A stretch of 64,000 bases of DNA from Pseudanabaena sp. ABRG5-3 (GCF_003967015.1 NZ_AP017560.1:2356001-2420000); one strand, 5' to 3'. Positions 45,715-54,905 are shown, numbered from the stretch's first letter. A program made the numbers and translations. Notes: generated by a model from the sequence alone, not told the origin.

Positions 45715-46854
45715 TCAGGCTTCAGGCAGCACATCATCACCAAACATTTCGCCTAAAGCAACCAGATAGGGGGCAAACACCTTGATATGTTGCGCATCAA
45801 GACAACTGTGAATTTCTTGATTAAGTAACCTTAGCAAGGTACGCACCAGTTCCCAACTCACTCTTAAGGGAGGATAAAGCATAATGCAAAGGGGGAAAAG
45901 TTCTTGCTGGATTGCGGCTACATTTTTTTCCAGTACACATAGACAGAGGTAAACTTGAAACATTTCAATATCACGCAAGCTAGAGATCCGCACCTGTGGT
46001 GAACTTAGCTCCCCGCTATAGCACTGATAGTCAGAATACATAATTAGGGTTTTTTGAGAAACTTGACGCGCAATCTCGCTGGTGAGAGGCAGTAGTTGGC
46101 GCACTGATTCCAAGGCAATATCGTTATAGTCCAAGTTTGCAGCGGCTTCGTAGGCTCTCTGCAATGGCATATAAAGATGATCGTCAATCACTTTGAAGTA
46201 GGAGTTCACCACCAATTGCTCTAAAGGGGGCAGTGAGTTCAGCAGCATTTGTCCACTGTAATGAAACTGCATACTCACAAACCCAAGGATCCGTGGGTCT
46301 TCGGATGTATATTTTTGGCGAATTTGTCCAACCGTAGGCGCGATCGCTACTGACAGTTGCCCAATTGTTGGTAATTGGGTATAGGTTTCCATTTTTAAAT
46401 TTTGTTCATCAACCAACCAATCTATTTCCACCAAGCGATGTTCAGCATTTGCCGTATAAACTTTGAGCGCTTGATCTAACAAAATCCGTGAGTCAGTGGC
46501 AATTTGCCAAGGGTCGATTAGATCTGGAGAGATGCCATGAGATTTTAATTGTCCAATTAGGAGATTCTCAGTTTTTGCCCAAGCCTGAGCGCTAGAAAAC
46601 CGTAAGGATTGCAATAGATTGGCTGCCGTTGAAGTTCGTCTTTCTGGTGATAAAATTTCTGACAAATTATTAGACTGAATCTCTTGTTTGGTAGAGTCCC
46701 CTTGCAAATTTTGAATATATTTTTTCGCCCAAATATTTGCTAGTGAAGGAACATCGACATTTGTATTGCTATTAAAATCCTGCGCTAGACTATCTATCAG
46801 AGTTGGTCTAATCATTTGGGTTCCGAGAGTAAAAGATTTTGTTAAATTAATCAC
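45715..46854 (-). CDS. Unrecognised conserved-looking protein, mostly helical
   Basis: I do not recognise this family. The 379-residue frame begins with GTG at 46854; ATG at 46815 (366 residues, MIRPTLIDSLAQDF) is an equally plausible start, and no ribosome site decides. The sequence is regular coding sequence, rich in Leu and helix formers, with no signal peptide, membrane segment or known motif. The middle (LGFVSMQFHYSGQMLLNSL, VVNSYFKVIDDHLYMPLQRAYEAAA) looks like a bundle of helices. It lies between murF and the divergent MOSC gene with 114 bases to murF. Confidence 0.55.
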   Translation of the reverse strand: MINLTKSFTLGTQMIRPTLIDSLAQDFNSNTNVDVPSLANIWAKKYIQNLQGDSTKQEIQSNNLSEILSPERRTSTAANLLQSLRFSSAQAWAKTENLLIGQLKSHGISPDLIDPWQIATDSRILLDQALKVYTANAEHRLVEIDWLVDEQNLKMETYTQLPTIGQLSVAIAPTVGQIRQKYTSEDPRILGFVSMQFHYSGQMLLNSLPPLEQLVVNSYFKVIDDHLYMPLQRAYEAAANLDYNDIALESVRQLLPLTSEIARQVSQKTLIMYSDYQCYSGELSSPQVRISSLRDIEMFQVYLCLCVLEKNVAAIQQELFPLCIMLYPPLRVSWELVRTLLRLLNQEIHSCLDAQHIKVFAPYLVALGEMFGDDVLPEA

Positions 46855-46931
46855 ATTATATTTGCTCTTTCTCAGATAGTTAAGATTTCGTTAAACTTTT
46901 ATCAAAGTACCATTGGATTATAAGAATTTTT

Positions 46932-47717
46932 ATGGCAAGGCTGAGTAGGATTCTCATTTTTCCCATCAAGTCTCTCGATCCGATCGCTTTAAATGAAGTA
47001 GAGATTTCTGCTGGCGGATCGTTAAAAGGCGATCGCGAGTTTGCCATGTTTGATCAGCAGGGGAAATTCGTCAATGGTAAGCACAATCCCAAAATTCATC
47101 TCATCCGATCCAGCTACAATTTAGGCGATCGCCAAGTTTCTCTCCAGATTCAAAAACAGAATGAAGTATTTACATTCCATTTAGATCAACAAAGAGAAGC
47201 TTTAACTAATTGGCTCAGTGAGTTTTTAGGTCAACCCCTAGATTTACGTCAAAATACTATGAATGGATTTCCTGATGACCCTGACGCATGGGGCGCTACG
47301 GTTGTCTCAGAGGCATCGCTAAAGACTGTGCAAAGTTGGTATGATCAACCAAGCCTTGATCTAGAGCAAATACGTCGCCGCTTCCGTACTAATTTAGAAA
47401 TTGCTGATACAGAAACATTTTGGGAAGATCAATTATTTGCGAAGTCTGGGGAAACAGTTCCCTTTAAAATTGGCGATGTTCAGTTTCTTGGTACAAACCC
47501 TTGCCAACGCTGCCCTGTGCCTACTCGTGATGCCTTTACAGGAGCAGTTTATCCTGAATTTCAAAAAATATTTACCAGATCTAGAGAATCAAGTTTACCC
47601 ACCAATGTAGAGCGATCGCGTTTCAATCATTTCTATCGTTTTGCCATCAATACTCGCATCCCCTTAACGGAAGCAGGCAAGGTTCTCAAATTGAATGATT
47701 TTGTCTTTAAGCAATGA
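46932..47717 (+). CDS. MOSC-domain protein
   Basis: The 261-residue protein has an N-terminal beta-barrel (LSRILIFPIKSLDPIALNEVEI, KGDREFAMFDQQGKFVNGK) and a C-terminal MOSC domain (about 110-255; FRTNLEIADTETFWEDQL, NPCQRCPVPTRD). In MOSC proteins a conserved Cys handles sulfur bound to the molybdenum cofactor; C191 in NPCQRC is the candidate, with C194 next to it. This arrangement fits the mARC/YcbX-type subfamily. moaB lies downstream on the other strand, which supports a molybdenum link. Confidence 0.88.
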   Translation: MARLSRILIFPIKSLDPIALNEVEISAGGSLKGDREFAMFDQQGKFVNGKHNPKIHLIRSSYNLGDRQVSLQIQKQNEVFTFHLDQQREALTNWLSEFLGQPLDLRQNTMNGFPDDPDAWGATVVSEASLKTVQSWYDQPSLDLEQIRRRFRTNLEIADTETFWEDQLFAKSGETVPFKIGDVQFLGTNPCQRCPVPTRDAFTGAVYPEFQKIFTRSRESSLPTNVERSRFNHFYRFAINTRIPLTEAGKVLKLNDFVFKQ

Positions 47718-47741
47718 GTCAAACCCATTGCTTAGATATTT

Positions 47742-47766
47742 AAGAGAGTTGCGGTGCAACTCTCTT
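47742..47766. terminator. Triloop palindrome between convergent MOSC and moaB genes
   Basis: Arms AAGAGAGTTGC (47742-47752) and GCAACTCTCTT (47756-47766) around GGT. A second small stem AAGCAATG/CATTGCTT (47709-47716, 47726-47733) overlaps the MOSC stop codon. Together they likely end both transcripts. Confidence 0.6.
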
Positions 47767-47776
47767 GGGGCTTTGA

Positions 47777-48292
47777 TTAATGTAAACCCTTTAATTGGCG
47801 GACTAGATGAATAATTTCTGGCAAAATTAGCTGTTCGATCGCTAATTTCACGGCATTACTCGACCCCGGCAGTGAAAACACTAATTTCCCTTGATAAATC
47901 CCTGCCTCCGATCGCGAGGCGATCGCCCTAGAGCCAACCTCTTGCCAACTCAGATAACGAAACATCTCGCCAAAGCCGGGCAAGGTTTTTTCGAGTAAAG
48001 CAGCGATCGCATCGTAGGTTGTATCTCGTGGCGCAATCCCCGTCCCACCATTGAGAATAATCGCGTCAAGATCAGCGATCGCAGACAAATGACGCATCTG
48101 TTCACGAATCTCATCAGGTTCATCTTTGACAATGGTGTAGTACTCCAGTAGATGTCCTGCATTGATCATCGATTGTTTGATAAAGTTACCGCTTTTGTCG
48201 TTTTCTGGTGTGCGCGTATCGCTAACGGTAATCACAGCAAAATGAACTTGATAGGACGGGGGATCTGGACAAGGGTTTTGAGACGGTTTCAT
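47777..48292 (-). CDS. moaB: Molybdenum cofactor biosynthesis protein B (MoaB/Mog family)
   Basis: The 171-residue protein matches MoaB: FAVITVSDTRTPENDKSG, ILNGGTGIAPRDTTYDAI and LPGFGEMFRYLSWQEVGSRA, then GKLVFSLPGSSNAVKLAI. Members of this family bind molybdopterin and adenylate it before metal insertion. No other moa or moe gene is in the window. ATG 48292 is the first start in frame. Confidence 0.93.
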   Translation of the reverse strand: MKPSQNPCPDPPSYQVHFAVITVSDTRTPENDKSGNFIKQSMINAGHLLEYYTIVKDEPDEIREQMRHLSAIADLDAIILNGGTGIAPRDTTYDAIAALLEKTLPGFGEMFRYLSWQEVGSRAIASRSEAGIYQGKLVFSLPGSSNAVKLAIEQLILPEIIHLVRQLKGLH

Positions 48293-48358
48293 TATTTTTA
48301 AATCAATATCTATCTATTTCAGTATGGGCTAAAGAAACTGCGATCGTTAAGAGGGCAT

Positions 48359-48484
48359 TTTGAGAAGTTTTACCCCCCTCTAACTCCCCCTTTGTAAGGG
48401 GGAGGATTTGAGTTTCCCCCCTTACAAAGGGGGGATTAAGGGGGGTAAAAGCAGAAGTTTATGCTAAACAGGATACTTCTCAAA
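48359..48484. mobile_element. Nested inverted-repeat element, MITE-like
   Basis: TTTGAGAAGT (48359-48368) is inverted at 48475-48484 (ACTTCTCAAA). Inside are two near-perfect inverted arms (48368-48405 and 48415-48450) that start TTTTACCCCCC and each contain a smaller stem CCCCCTTTGTAAGGGGG. The element has no gene. G/C-rich blocks of this CCCCCTTTGTAAGGGGG type are common intergenic repeats in cyanobacteria, from memory. The remainder of 48293-48714 holds only this element and the palindrome at 48632. Confidence 0.5.
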
Positions 48485-48631
48485 CACGCTCTAAAGTTAC
48501 GAAAGAACATAGGAATTTGGATGTTAGCCTTTGCTTAGCTAAATCTAACATCATCCACCAATTTTTCAGCCTAGATGTTAGATCGTTGAGCATAACTGAT
48601 GTTATAGCAAAGCAAGTTTTACTTAGGACAT

Positions 48632-48686
48632 AAAACCCAAGAATCGAGTGGTGGCGCGAAGCGCCACCACTCGATTCTTGGGTTTT
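48632..48686. terminator. 26-bp perfect triloop palindrome with GCGAAGC core
   Basis: Arms 48632-48657 and 48661-48686 match exactly around GAA. It is 29 bases beyond the stop of the REC protein gene on the minus strand, so it may terminate that transcript. Core GGCGCGAAGCGCC is shared with the palindromes at 5273 and 57407. Confidence 0.65.
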
Positions 48687-48714
48687 GGTTTGTACTAGCT
48701 ATATATAACGCCAG

Positions 48715-49101
48715 TTATACCCAACTAAGAATTTGAGAGATTTCAGAAGTAATCTGCGTAGGATGAAAAGGCTTAACGATTATACCTTGCACTCCTAGTT
48801 CAGCGATTTTATGAGCCTCGGCTAGGTCGGCGCGAGCTGTCAGTAAAACTATAGGGATATCTACCAGTGTAGTACTAGCTTTTAATCGTTTGAGAACTGC
48901 AAAACCATCCATATTTGGCATTAATATATCTAATAAAATTGCATCAGGCTGAGCTGTGGCAATAGCGGCTAATCCCTCTTTACCCGATCTAGCAGCTATT
49001 ACTTTCCAGTCACTGAATACTTCCACACAAGTTTGGACGATTTGGCAAATATATTCCTCATCATCGATCAATACAATTGTTTTGCTGGATGTATTTTTCA
49101 T
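48715..49101 (-). CDS. Single-domain response regulator
   Basis: The 128-residue protein is one receiver domain: VLIDDEEYICQIVQTCVEVF, acceptor Asp58 in ILLDILMPNMDG, VLLTARADLAEAH, and VKPFHP. It is a close paralogue of the receiver at 56925-57311 (shared phrases SGKEGLAAIA, PDAILLD). There is no output domain, so it acts by protein contact. A motif shared with two other genes stands 66 bases upstream (49167-49187). Confidence 0.9.
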   Translation of the reverse strand: MKNTSSKTIVLIDDEEYICQIVQTCVEVFSDWKVIAARSGKEGLAAIATAQPDAILLDILMPNMDGFAVLKRLKASTTLVDIPIVLLTARADLAEAHKIAELGVQGIIVKPFHPTQITSEISQILSWV

Positions 49102-49166
49102 TTGGCTTAGAAGTGAAATATATCTTCTGGATATAGATTTGGGACTGTAAACCTATAGTAAAAAAT

Positions 49167-49187
49167 AAAAATGAGGATAATCTGAGG
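49167..49187 (-). promoter_or_regulatory. Shared 21-base upstream element, copy 1
   Basis: On the minus strand this reads CCTCAGATTATCCTCATTTT followed by T. It stands 66 bases before the ATG of the receiver gene at 49101. Nearly the same sequence occurs at 57365-57385 and 56875-56895, each time ahead of a minus-strand gene, so it is a candidate operator or promoter part. Confidence 0.5.
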
Positions 49188-49199
49188 AATTGGAAATAC

Positions 49200-49574
49200 T
49201 TACCAATCTAGAAGCTCCGCAATTTGATCGGCAATTTTGAGTGGTTCAAAGGGCTTAGCAATTGTACCAACTATGCCTAATTGAGCAAACCGTTGGCGAT
49301 CGCTAACTTGCACCTTAGCCGTTAGAAAAATCACAGGAATATGTTGAGTATCTGGATTTTTTTGTAGGTTTTGGTAAACAGTGATGCCATCCATATCAGG
49401 CATCATCACATCAAGGAGAATTGTATCAGGCTTGATGGTTTCTAATAATCTCAGTCCCTCTTTGCCAGAGTTCGCTACCGTTACTTTCCAGCCTTTAAAG
49501 CTTTCTAGGCAAACAGCAACGACTTGAGCCAGATTGATTTCGTCGTCAATTAGTAATATCGATTTGATGTTCAT
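49200..49574 (-). CDS. Single-domain response regulator
   Basis: The 124-residue receiver has ILLIDDEINLAQVVAVCLESF, acceptor Asp55 in ILLDVMMPDMDG, VIFLTAKVQVSDRQ and AKPFEP. It lies 40 bases downstream of the hybrid kinase gene on the same strand and probably takes phosphate from it or from the phytochrome upstream. It has no output domain. Confidence 0.9.
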   Translation of the reverse strand: MNIKSILLIDDEINLAQVVAVCLESFKGWKVTVANSGKEGLRLLETIKPDTILLDVMMPDMDGITVYQNLQKNPDTQHIPVIFLTAKVQVSDRQRFAQLGIVGTIAKPFEPLKIADQIAELLDW

Positions 49575-49614
49575 AACTGTAATCTCTCAGCGTAATCTCT
49601 AAACTTGTAAATCC

Positions 49615-52062
49615 CTAAATTCGATGGGGAATCGTGAATGAAACAGTACTGCCTTGGTTTACAACACTCTCGACCCAAATTTTGCCACCATGTTGTTGCA
49701 CAATGCTCCGACAGATCGCCAACCCCAAGCCTGTACCTCCCATTTGGCGAGAGTCTGAGGCATCGACTTGATTGAAACGCTCAAAGATGCTCTCTAGATT
49801 ACTTTCAGGAATTCCTCGCCCATGATCCCTTACACGAAAGATGATCTCATCAGTAATTGCTTCAACTTCCAGATGGATTTGACTATGCGGCATAGAAAAC
49901 TTAACTGCATTACTCAGCAAATTAACTAGCGTTTGGACAATGCGATCGCGATCGGCAAAGATTTGTTGTGAAGGAACGTTGCTAATTATTTCAATTTGGC
50001 TTTCAGCAGCGATCGCCTCCATCGTTTCTATAACCTGTTGACAGATTTCAGATGTATCAGACCATTGACGATTGAGAGTGACATTATTGGATTCTAAACG
50101 CTCTAAATCGAGAATGTCATTCACCAGTCGGACTAGCCTCTCGGTATCGGAGGAGGCAATATTGAGCATATGCTGAGCGACTTCAGGTTGATTGGCTAAT
50201 ACTCCTGATGCAAGTAAGCCTAAAGCCCCTCGAATCGAAGATAAGGGAGTTCTGAGTTCATGACTAGCAATGGAAATGAACTCACTTTTGATGCGTTCAA
50301 CCTTTAACTTTTCCGTAATATCTTCCCCAATACTTATTGTCCCAATAATTTCACCATTATGATTGCGGAGGATCGTATTATTCCAAGATACTACTCTTTC
50401 TTGACCTGTCTTCGTCACAATCGAGTTTTGATAATATTTATGAAATTGCTCAGGATTGCCCATGAAGCCTATAAAATCCTGTGTTATTTTTACTTGTTCG
50501 GTCTGAGGCACAAAACAAGAGAGCCAGTCCTTACCGATTACTTCTTCTAATTCATAACCTGTAGATTCTAGAAAGAATGGATTGGCATATTCTACTTTCC
50601 ATTCATTGTCCAAACTAATAACAATTAAGCGCACATTATCTAATAAAGATTGCCAACGTCGATGGGCTTCTTGGAGCGCAATTTCACCGAGTTTATTGGA
50701 TGTAATATCTGCATAAACCATGAGGATTGTTGCAATCTCGCCATCAGCATCATATTCAGGGATTACGCTGACTTGGTAATATGCTATCCCTCGATTATCT
50801 GACAAGGGAAAATCAATCTCATACTGTTGGGGAATTCCTGTTATTAATAATGTTCTGATAGTATCTTCGGCGATCAAAATACTTCTCTCAGGCAATCCCA
50901 TTTCACGAAATGTTTTGCCAATAAATGCGGCGGGAGGAATACCTAATATTTTCTCTATGGCTGAATTGATATAGAGGTGTCGCAATTGACGATCAAGACG
51001 CAGAATCAAATTGGGAGAATTTTCGATCAGGGCAATTGATTCCTGTTGACGTTTAAAAAGTTCGGCAGTGCGTTCAGCAACCCGATTTTCTAAGTCTGTA
51101 TTGCTGTTCTGGAGATTGCGATAGAGTTCCGCTTGTTGCAGAGCGATCGCCAATTGTACCGATAACTGTTGTAGTAAGCGAATATCTAATTCATCCCAAA
51201 GATGTGGCTCAAAACATTGATAAGTACATAGCAAGCCCCATAGAGGGTTATCTAGATGATTGGGGCGGAGGATCGGTACGATCAAACTTGCTCTCGTAGG
51301 AAACTGCTCTAGCATTTGCACATGACATTCACTGAGATTCGCTTTGTATATATCAGGCGCAACAAAAACTCTTCCTTCGCGATATTCCCCTCCCATATTT
51401 TCAGGAAAGTATTCATCACTGAGCTGTCTATGAAGACAGGTTTCCCAAGGTGGTAAGACCGACTCTGCTATAACTACACCACTCATATCAGGATTAAACT
51501 GATAAATTACAGTGCGATCGGCTTTTAAAAATATGCGTATTTCCTGCACGATCGCATTTGATATTGCGTCTAAATCAAAATATTGGCGAATATGCAGGGC
51601 AATTTTCGCCATAACAATTTCTTGATTTTGCAATCGTTGTAATTTGCGGCTGAGGAGCAGATGATCGACCACTCTCCCAACCCGATTACATAGGGATAAG
51701 GCTGTAACCTCACTTTTAGATAAATAATCTGCGGCTCCTAACCGCATCGTCTGGAGAATAAGCTGTTCATTGCCATAATGCCCAGTTAAAACGATCGCTT
51801 CGAGCTTTGGCACAAGCACACCTTCGCCCATTGCTTCGAGTAACTCTAAGCCCTCTCCATCAGGTAGAGAATAATCGACAAGGACAAGGTCAGGATGATG
51901 CGATCGCCAAAAATTTAAACCTTCTTCTAAAGTTGATGCTTCTAGAAAATGGTAGGAACGGGATATGTCTGATTTCAGATAGCGCATGTAAGTAACGCGA
52001 TCTTCTTCAGAATCATCGACGATCAAAATTGTAATAGCTGAATCTAATGTTGGTGATGTCAT
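49615..52062 (-). CDS. Hybrid sensor kinase: REC, GAF, PAS, PAS, HisKA, HATPase
   Basis: The 815-residue protein begins with a receiver (ILIVDDSEEDRVTYMRYL, acceptor Asp63 in LVLVDYSLPDGEG), then a GAF domain (about 160-320; FLKADRTVIYQFNPDMSG), a coiled coil, two PAS/PAC units (about 345-460 and 465-590), HisKA (SIASHELRTPLSSIRGALG) and HATPase (NLLSNAVKFSMPHSQ, GGTGLGLAICRSIVQQHGG). The GAF lacks a clear bilin cysteine in the usual Cys-His context, though RLSDEYFPENMG-type text is typical for phytochrome-related GAFs. The start codon overlaps the stop of the Rcp gene (four bases), so they are translationally coupled. N-terminal REC can receive phosphate from the phytochrome; inference. Confidence 0.92.
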   Translation of the reverse strand: MTSPTLDSAITILIVDDSEEDRVTYMRYLKSDISRSYHFLEASTLEEGLNFWRSHHPDLVLVDYSLPDGEGLELLEAMGEGVLVPKLEAIVLTGHYGNEQLILQTMRLGAADYLSKSEVTALSLCNRVGRVVDHLLLSRKLQRLQNQEIVMAKIALHIRQYFDLDAISNAIVQEIRIFLKADRTVIYQFNPDMSGVVIAESVLPPWETCLHRQLSDEYFPENMGGEYREGRVFVAPDIYKANLSECHVQMLEQFPTRASLIVPILRPNHLDNPLWGLLCTYQCFEPHLWDELDIRLLQQLSVQLAIALQQAELYRNLQNSNTDLENRVAERTAELFKRQQESIALIENSPNLILRLDRQLRHLYINSAIEKILGIPPAAFIGKTFREMGLPERSILIAEDTIRTLLITGIPQQYEIDFPLSDNRGIAYYQVSVIPEYDADGEIATILMVYADITSNKLGEIALQEAHRRWQSLLDNVRLIVISLDNEWKVEYANPFFLESTGYELEEVIGKDWLSCFVPQTEQVKITQDFIGFMGNPEQFHKYYQNSIVTKTGQERVVSWNNTILRNHNGEIIGTISIGEDITEKLKVERIKSEFISIASHELRTPLSSIRGALGLLASGVLANQPEVAQHMLNIASSDTERLVRLVNDILDLERLESNNVTLNRQWSDTSEICQQVIETMEAIAAESQIEIISNVPSQQIFADRDRIVQTLVNLLSNAVKFSMPHSQIHLEVEAITDEIIFRVRDHGRGIPESNLESIFERFNQVDASDSRQMGGTGLGLAICRSIVQQHGGKIWVESVVNQGSTVSFTIPHRI

Positions 52063-52562
52063 AGATTTTTAGATACGAATTGTTCGTAACTGGGCAACAC
52101 CACTATTTGGAACCAATGTTTCAAAATGGTTTGAATGGTCTGCTGCATTGCCGAAACACCCATTGGTTTGATCACATAACAGTTTGCGCCGTACTCGTAG
52201 CAGGTTTGAATATCGCGGTGACTATTTGATGTTGTCAAAACAATAATTGGGGTAGTTTTGAGATTTGGAGATTGCTTTACCTGTTGAATAATTTCCCGAC
52301 CGTCGGTTCCGGGGAGATTTAGATCAAGCAAAATCGCAACGGGTAAAGGTGCATTTAGTTCTTGATATACTCCTGTGCGAAATAGGTAGTCTAAAGTATC
52401 ATCCCCATTCTGAAATCGTAAAAACCGATAAGGCAATCGGTCGATTTCATCCATATTCTGAATAGCTCGCATAAACATATAAAAGTCTTCATCGCTATCT
52501 TCAACAATCAGAATGACGGGATGGGAAAGATCCTCCCAAGGTGAAGTTAAGATCTTGTTCAT
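52059..52562 (-). CDS. Phytochrome-associated response regulator (Rcp1-like)
   Basis: The 167-residue protein has the Rcp form: VILIVEDSDEDFYMFMRAI, acceptor Asp80 in AILLDLNLPGTDGREII, PIIVLTTSNSHRDI, YGANCYVIKPMG and a C-terminal helix with HWFQIVVLPS. Rcp proteins receive phosphate from cyanobacterial phytochromes. It starts six bases after the phytochrome gene, the classical gene pair, and overlaps the next kinase gene. Confidence 0.94.
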   Translation of the reverse strand: MNKILTSPWEDLSHPVILIVEDSDEDFYMFMRAIQNMDEIDRLPYRFLRFQNGDDTLDYLFRTGVYQELNAPLPVAILLDLNLPGTDGREIIQQVKQSPNLKTTPIIVLTTSNSHRDIQTCYEYGANCYVIKPMGVSAMQQTIQTILKHWFQIVVLPSYEQFVSKNL

Positions 52563-52568
52563 TAAAAT

Positions 52569-54905
52569 TTACTTATTTGGATTAAGTATAGGTAACGAAA
52601 ATAAAAAGGTGGTTCCTTGGTCGGGCTGAGACTTTGCTTGAATACAACCACCATGCCGTTCGACAATTTTTCTGACGATAGTTAGTCCCGCTCCTGTGCC
52701 TCCACCATATTTGCTAGGTGAATTCAAGCGTTTGAAGATTTGAAACACAGATTCTAAATACTTCTCTCGAATACCAATGCCATTATCGCGCACAGAGATA
52801 CTGACGAAATGACCACTATGATTACTATTCTGATTCTGATCCATGAGCCAGTCAATTTCCGCCCATTTTTCAGGTGCATCATTGTACTTAAAGGCATTGG
52901 CAATTAGATTAATAAAAATTTCTTCGATTAATACCCGATCGCCCCATATAATCGGTAGCGATCGCGGCACGCGGATTTCGCAGTTAGCCCATTGAGAATT
53001 TATCGCAAATATTTCTATTACATTGTGCAGTAAATGATTGAGATCAATTTGCTCCATTTGTAGCTCTTGCCGACCTAACCGCGAGAACTTTAATAGGGAA
53101 TCAATCAAAGACTCCATCCGTTTGGTTAGTCGTACCAATGTATGCAGTTTATCTGCGCCATCACCCTTGAGAATTTCGCCATAGTCTTCTAACAAAAAAG
53201 TGGCGTAGTTATGAATACCTCGCAAAGGTTCTTTTAAATCATGGGAAGCAATGTAAGCAAAGGCATCAAGTTCGCTATTAGTGCGTTTTAGCTCGGAGTT
53301 AATGATGGCGATTTCGCTAGTTTGCTTCAGAACGATATTAATAATCGCCTGTTGCAATTCCAGTACACCTTCAATCTCACAGGATAACCAAGGGTTAGAT
53401 TTACCGCAGACAATCTGTTTCCAAGCCTCAAAAGACTGACGGGGAAAGAGAAGAATACTCCCATCCTCAGCAACTCGTTCATTTTTATCGAGCTGTCCTG
53501 CCCATGTCACAGTTTGCAATTGTTCAGGACGAAACCAAAGGATATAGCGGTGCTGTGTTTTAGAAATCGCCATAGCAATCAAGCCACTCGCGATCGCTTG
53601 ATATTCTTTTGCTTCAGGATAGAGACTAGATAAAGCATCAGTCACAAATAGATCTTGCTCAAATTGATCTCGCTCAAATTGATCTTGTAGCCAAGTCATC
53701 AGAGATTTCAGAGCTTGCTCACTTGGTGTTTCTCCGATCAAGATCAGGCGATCGCCATCGCAAATCACTGCACCTTGAGCGCTAGTTAAATTCAATAAAG
53801 CTTCGCGATTGGCAGCAACCTCATCCACAAATTCCGTTGCTTTTGCCAGACGTTCGAGAAATTGACCTTGGATTTTTTTGAGCTGGAGTTTGTAATCAAG
53901 ATTTATGTTAGATTCTTTATTCGCTAGCTCTGTAGACATTAATTGCCCCAAAAACTCACAGATTGTCCGAATTTCGTAGGGAACAAATTTTGGTGCGGAA
54001 TAATGGTGACAAGCAATCAGTCCCCAGAGCTTTTGGTTGTGAATTAGAGAAACTGACATTGAAGCGGCAACACCCATATTTTGCAAATACTCAATGTGCA
54101 TTGGTGAAACCGATCTCAAGCTGCAATAGCTCATATCAAGGGGTTGTAAGCTGAGGGATTGCTCAGAGCTTACTAAACCCATCGGTTGATAATTGACATT
54201 GGGAATGAGTCGTAACCAGTTGAGTGTATAAAGATGTTTTGCCTGTTTGGGGATATCTGAATCGGGATAATGCAATCCTAAAAAGGGTTCTAAATCAGGT
54301 CGTTTAGTTTCAGCAATAATCGTACCGTCACCTTGCTCATTAAAGCGATAGATCATGACCCGATCAAATCCTGTTAATGATTGCACCTCTTGCACTACTA
54401 AATCACAGAGTTCCGTCAAGTCTTGCGCCATCTGCATTTTGGTGAGGGTGCTTTTAACTTGGCGATAGAATTGAAAAAAATCATGTTCTAGCTTTGTTTC
54501 TAGCGGCTCTAATTCTAAGATAATTTCATTGCTAGGCGAACGATGGACAATTCCATTAAAAGATTGACATGCACCATCTGCTAAGCCATAAAAATTAATA
54601 TGGATAGGATTAATATTCTCAAAACTGCGCTCAAGACATTCCCAAATGAATGTAATTATTTCTGCTTCTATAAATTCTTCTAGAGGACGATCAAGTAAAT
54701 TCTCAGAAGCAATTCCTAAAATGTCAAGGGAGTTGCCGCTCACCTGCGCAATCCGCAAATCTGGCTCCGTCAGCACTAACAATAATCCGTGGGGTTGGAT
54801 TAAACTGGGAATGTGAATCGGCTCGCGATCGCAATTAGTAAGATTAACTGCCTCAAATTGAAATTCATTAAATTCGTTGGGAAGCGTTCTTAGCAGTTTT
54901 TTCAT
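52569..54905 (-). CDS. Bacteriophytochrome-type photoreceptor histidine kinase
   Basis: The 778-residue protein has PAS, GAF, PHY, HisKA and HATPase domains in order. The probable bilin-binding cysteine is Cys25 before the PAS domain (NLTNCDREPIHIPSLIQPHG), as in biliverdin-binding bacteriophytochromes. In GAF the position of the Cph1 cysteine is Met (SVSPMHIEYLQNMG). The PASDIP-type motif is PDSDIP, and the PHY tongue has PRQSF. The kinase has His555 (ASHDLKEPLRGIHNY) and GGTGAGLTIVRKI. It should sense red/far-red light and phosphorylate the Rcp encoded next. The PHY domain contains a tandem repeat (DQFERDQFEQD). No heme oxygenase gene is adjacent. Confidence 0.94.
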   Translation of the reverse strand: MKKLLRTLPNEFNEFQFEAVNLTNCDREPIHIPSLIQPHGLLLVLTEPDLRIAQVSGNSLDILGIASENLLDRPLEEFIEAEIITFIWECLERSFENINPIHINFYGLADGACQSFNGIVHRSPSNEIILELEPLETKLEHDFFQFYRQVKSTLTKMQMAQDLTELCDLVVQEVQSLTGFDRVMIYRFNEQGDGTIIAETKRPDLEPFLGLHYPDSDIPKQAKHLYTLNWLRLIPNVNYQPMGLVSSEQSLSLQPLDMSYCSLRSVSPMHIEYLQNMGVAASMSVSLIHNQKLWGLIACHHYSAPKFVPYEIRTICEFLGQLMSTELANKESNINLDYKLQLKKIQGQFLERLAKATEFVDEVAANREALLNLTSAQGAVICDGDRLILIGETPSEQALKSLMTWLQDQFERDQFEQDLFVTDALSSLYPEAKEYQAIASGLIAMAISKTQHRYILWFRPEQLQTVTWAGQLDKNERVAEDGSILLFPRQSFEAWKQIVCGKSNPWLSCEIEGVLELQQAIINIVLKQTSEIAIINSELKRTNSELDAFAYIASHDLKEPLRGIHNYATFLLEDYGEILKGDGADKLHTLVRLTKRMESLIDSLLKFSRLGRQELQMEQIDLNHLLHNVIEIFAINSQWANCEIRVPRSLPIIWGDRVLIEEIFINLIANAFKYNDAPEKWAEIDWLMDQNQNSNHSGHFVSISVRDNGIGIREKYLESVFQIFKRLNSPSKYGGGTGAGLTIVRKIVERHGGCIQAKSQPDQGTTFLFSLPILNPNK
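53651..53687 (-). repeat. Tandem 15-base repeat inside the phytochrome PHY domain
   Basis: GATCTTGCTCAAATT (53651-53665) is followed by a copy with one change (53666-53680) and a partial third copy (53681-53687). On the coding strand it gives FEQD/FERD-type repeats. Being a multiple of three it keeps the frame. Confidence 0.6.

Noticed and set aside
48359-48484. Possible CRISPR array because of repeated CCCCCTTTGTAAGGGGG blocks
   Set aside because: Only two blocks, in inverted orientation and without spacers; this is an inverted-repeat element.
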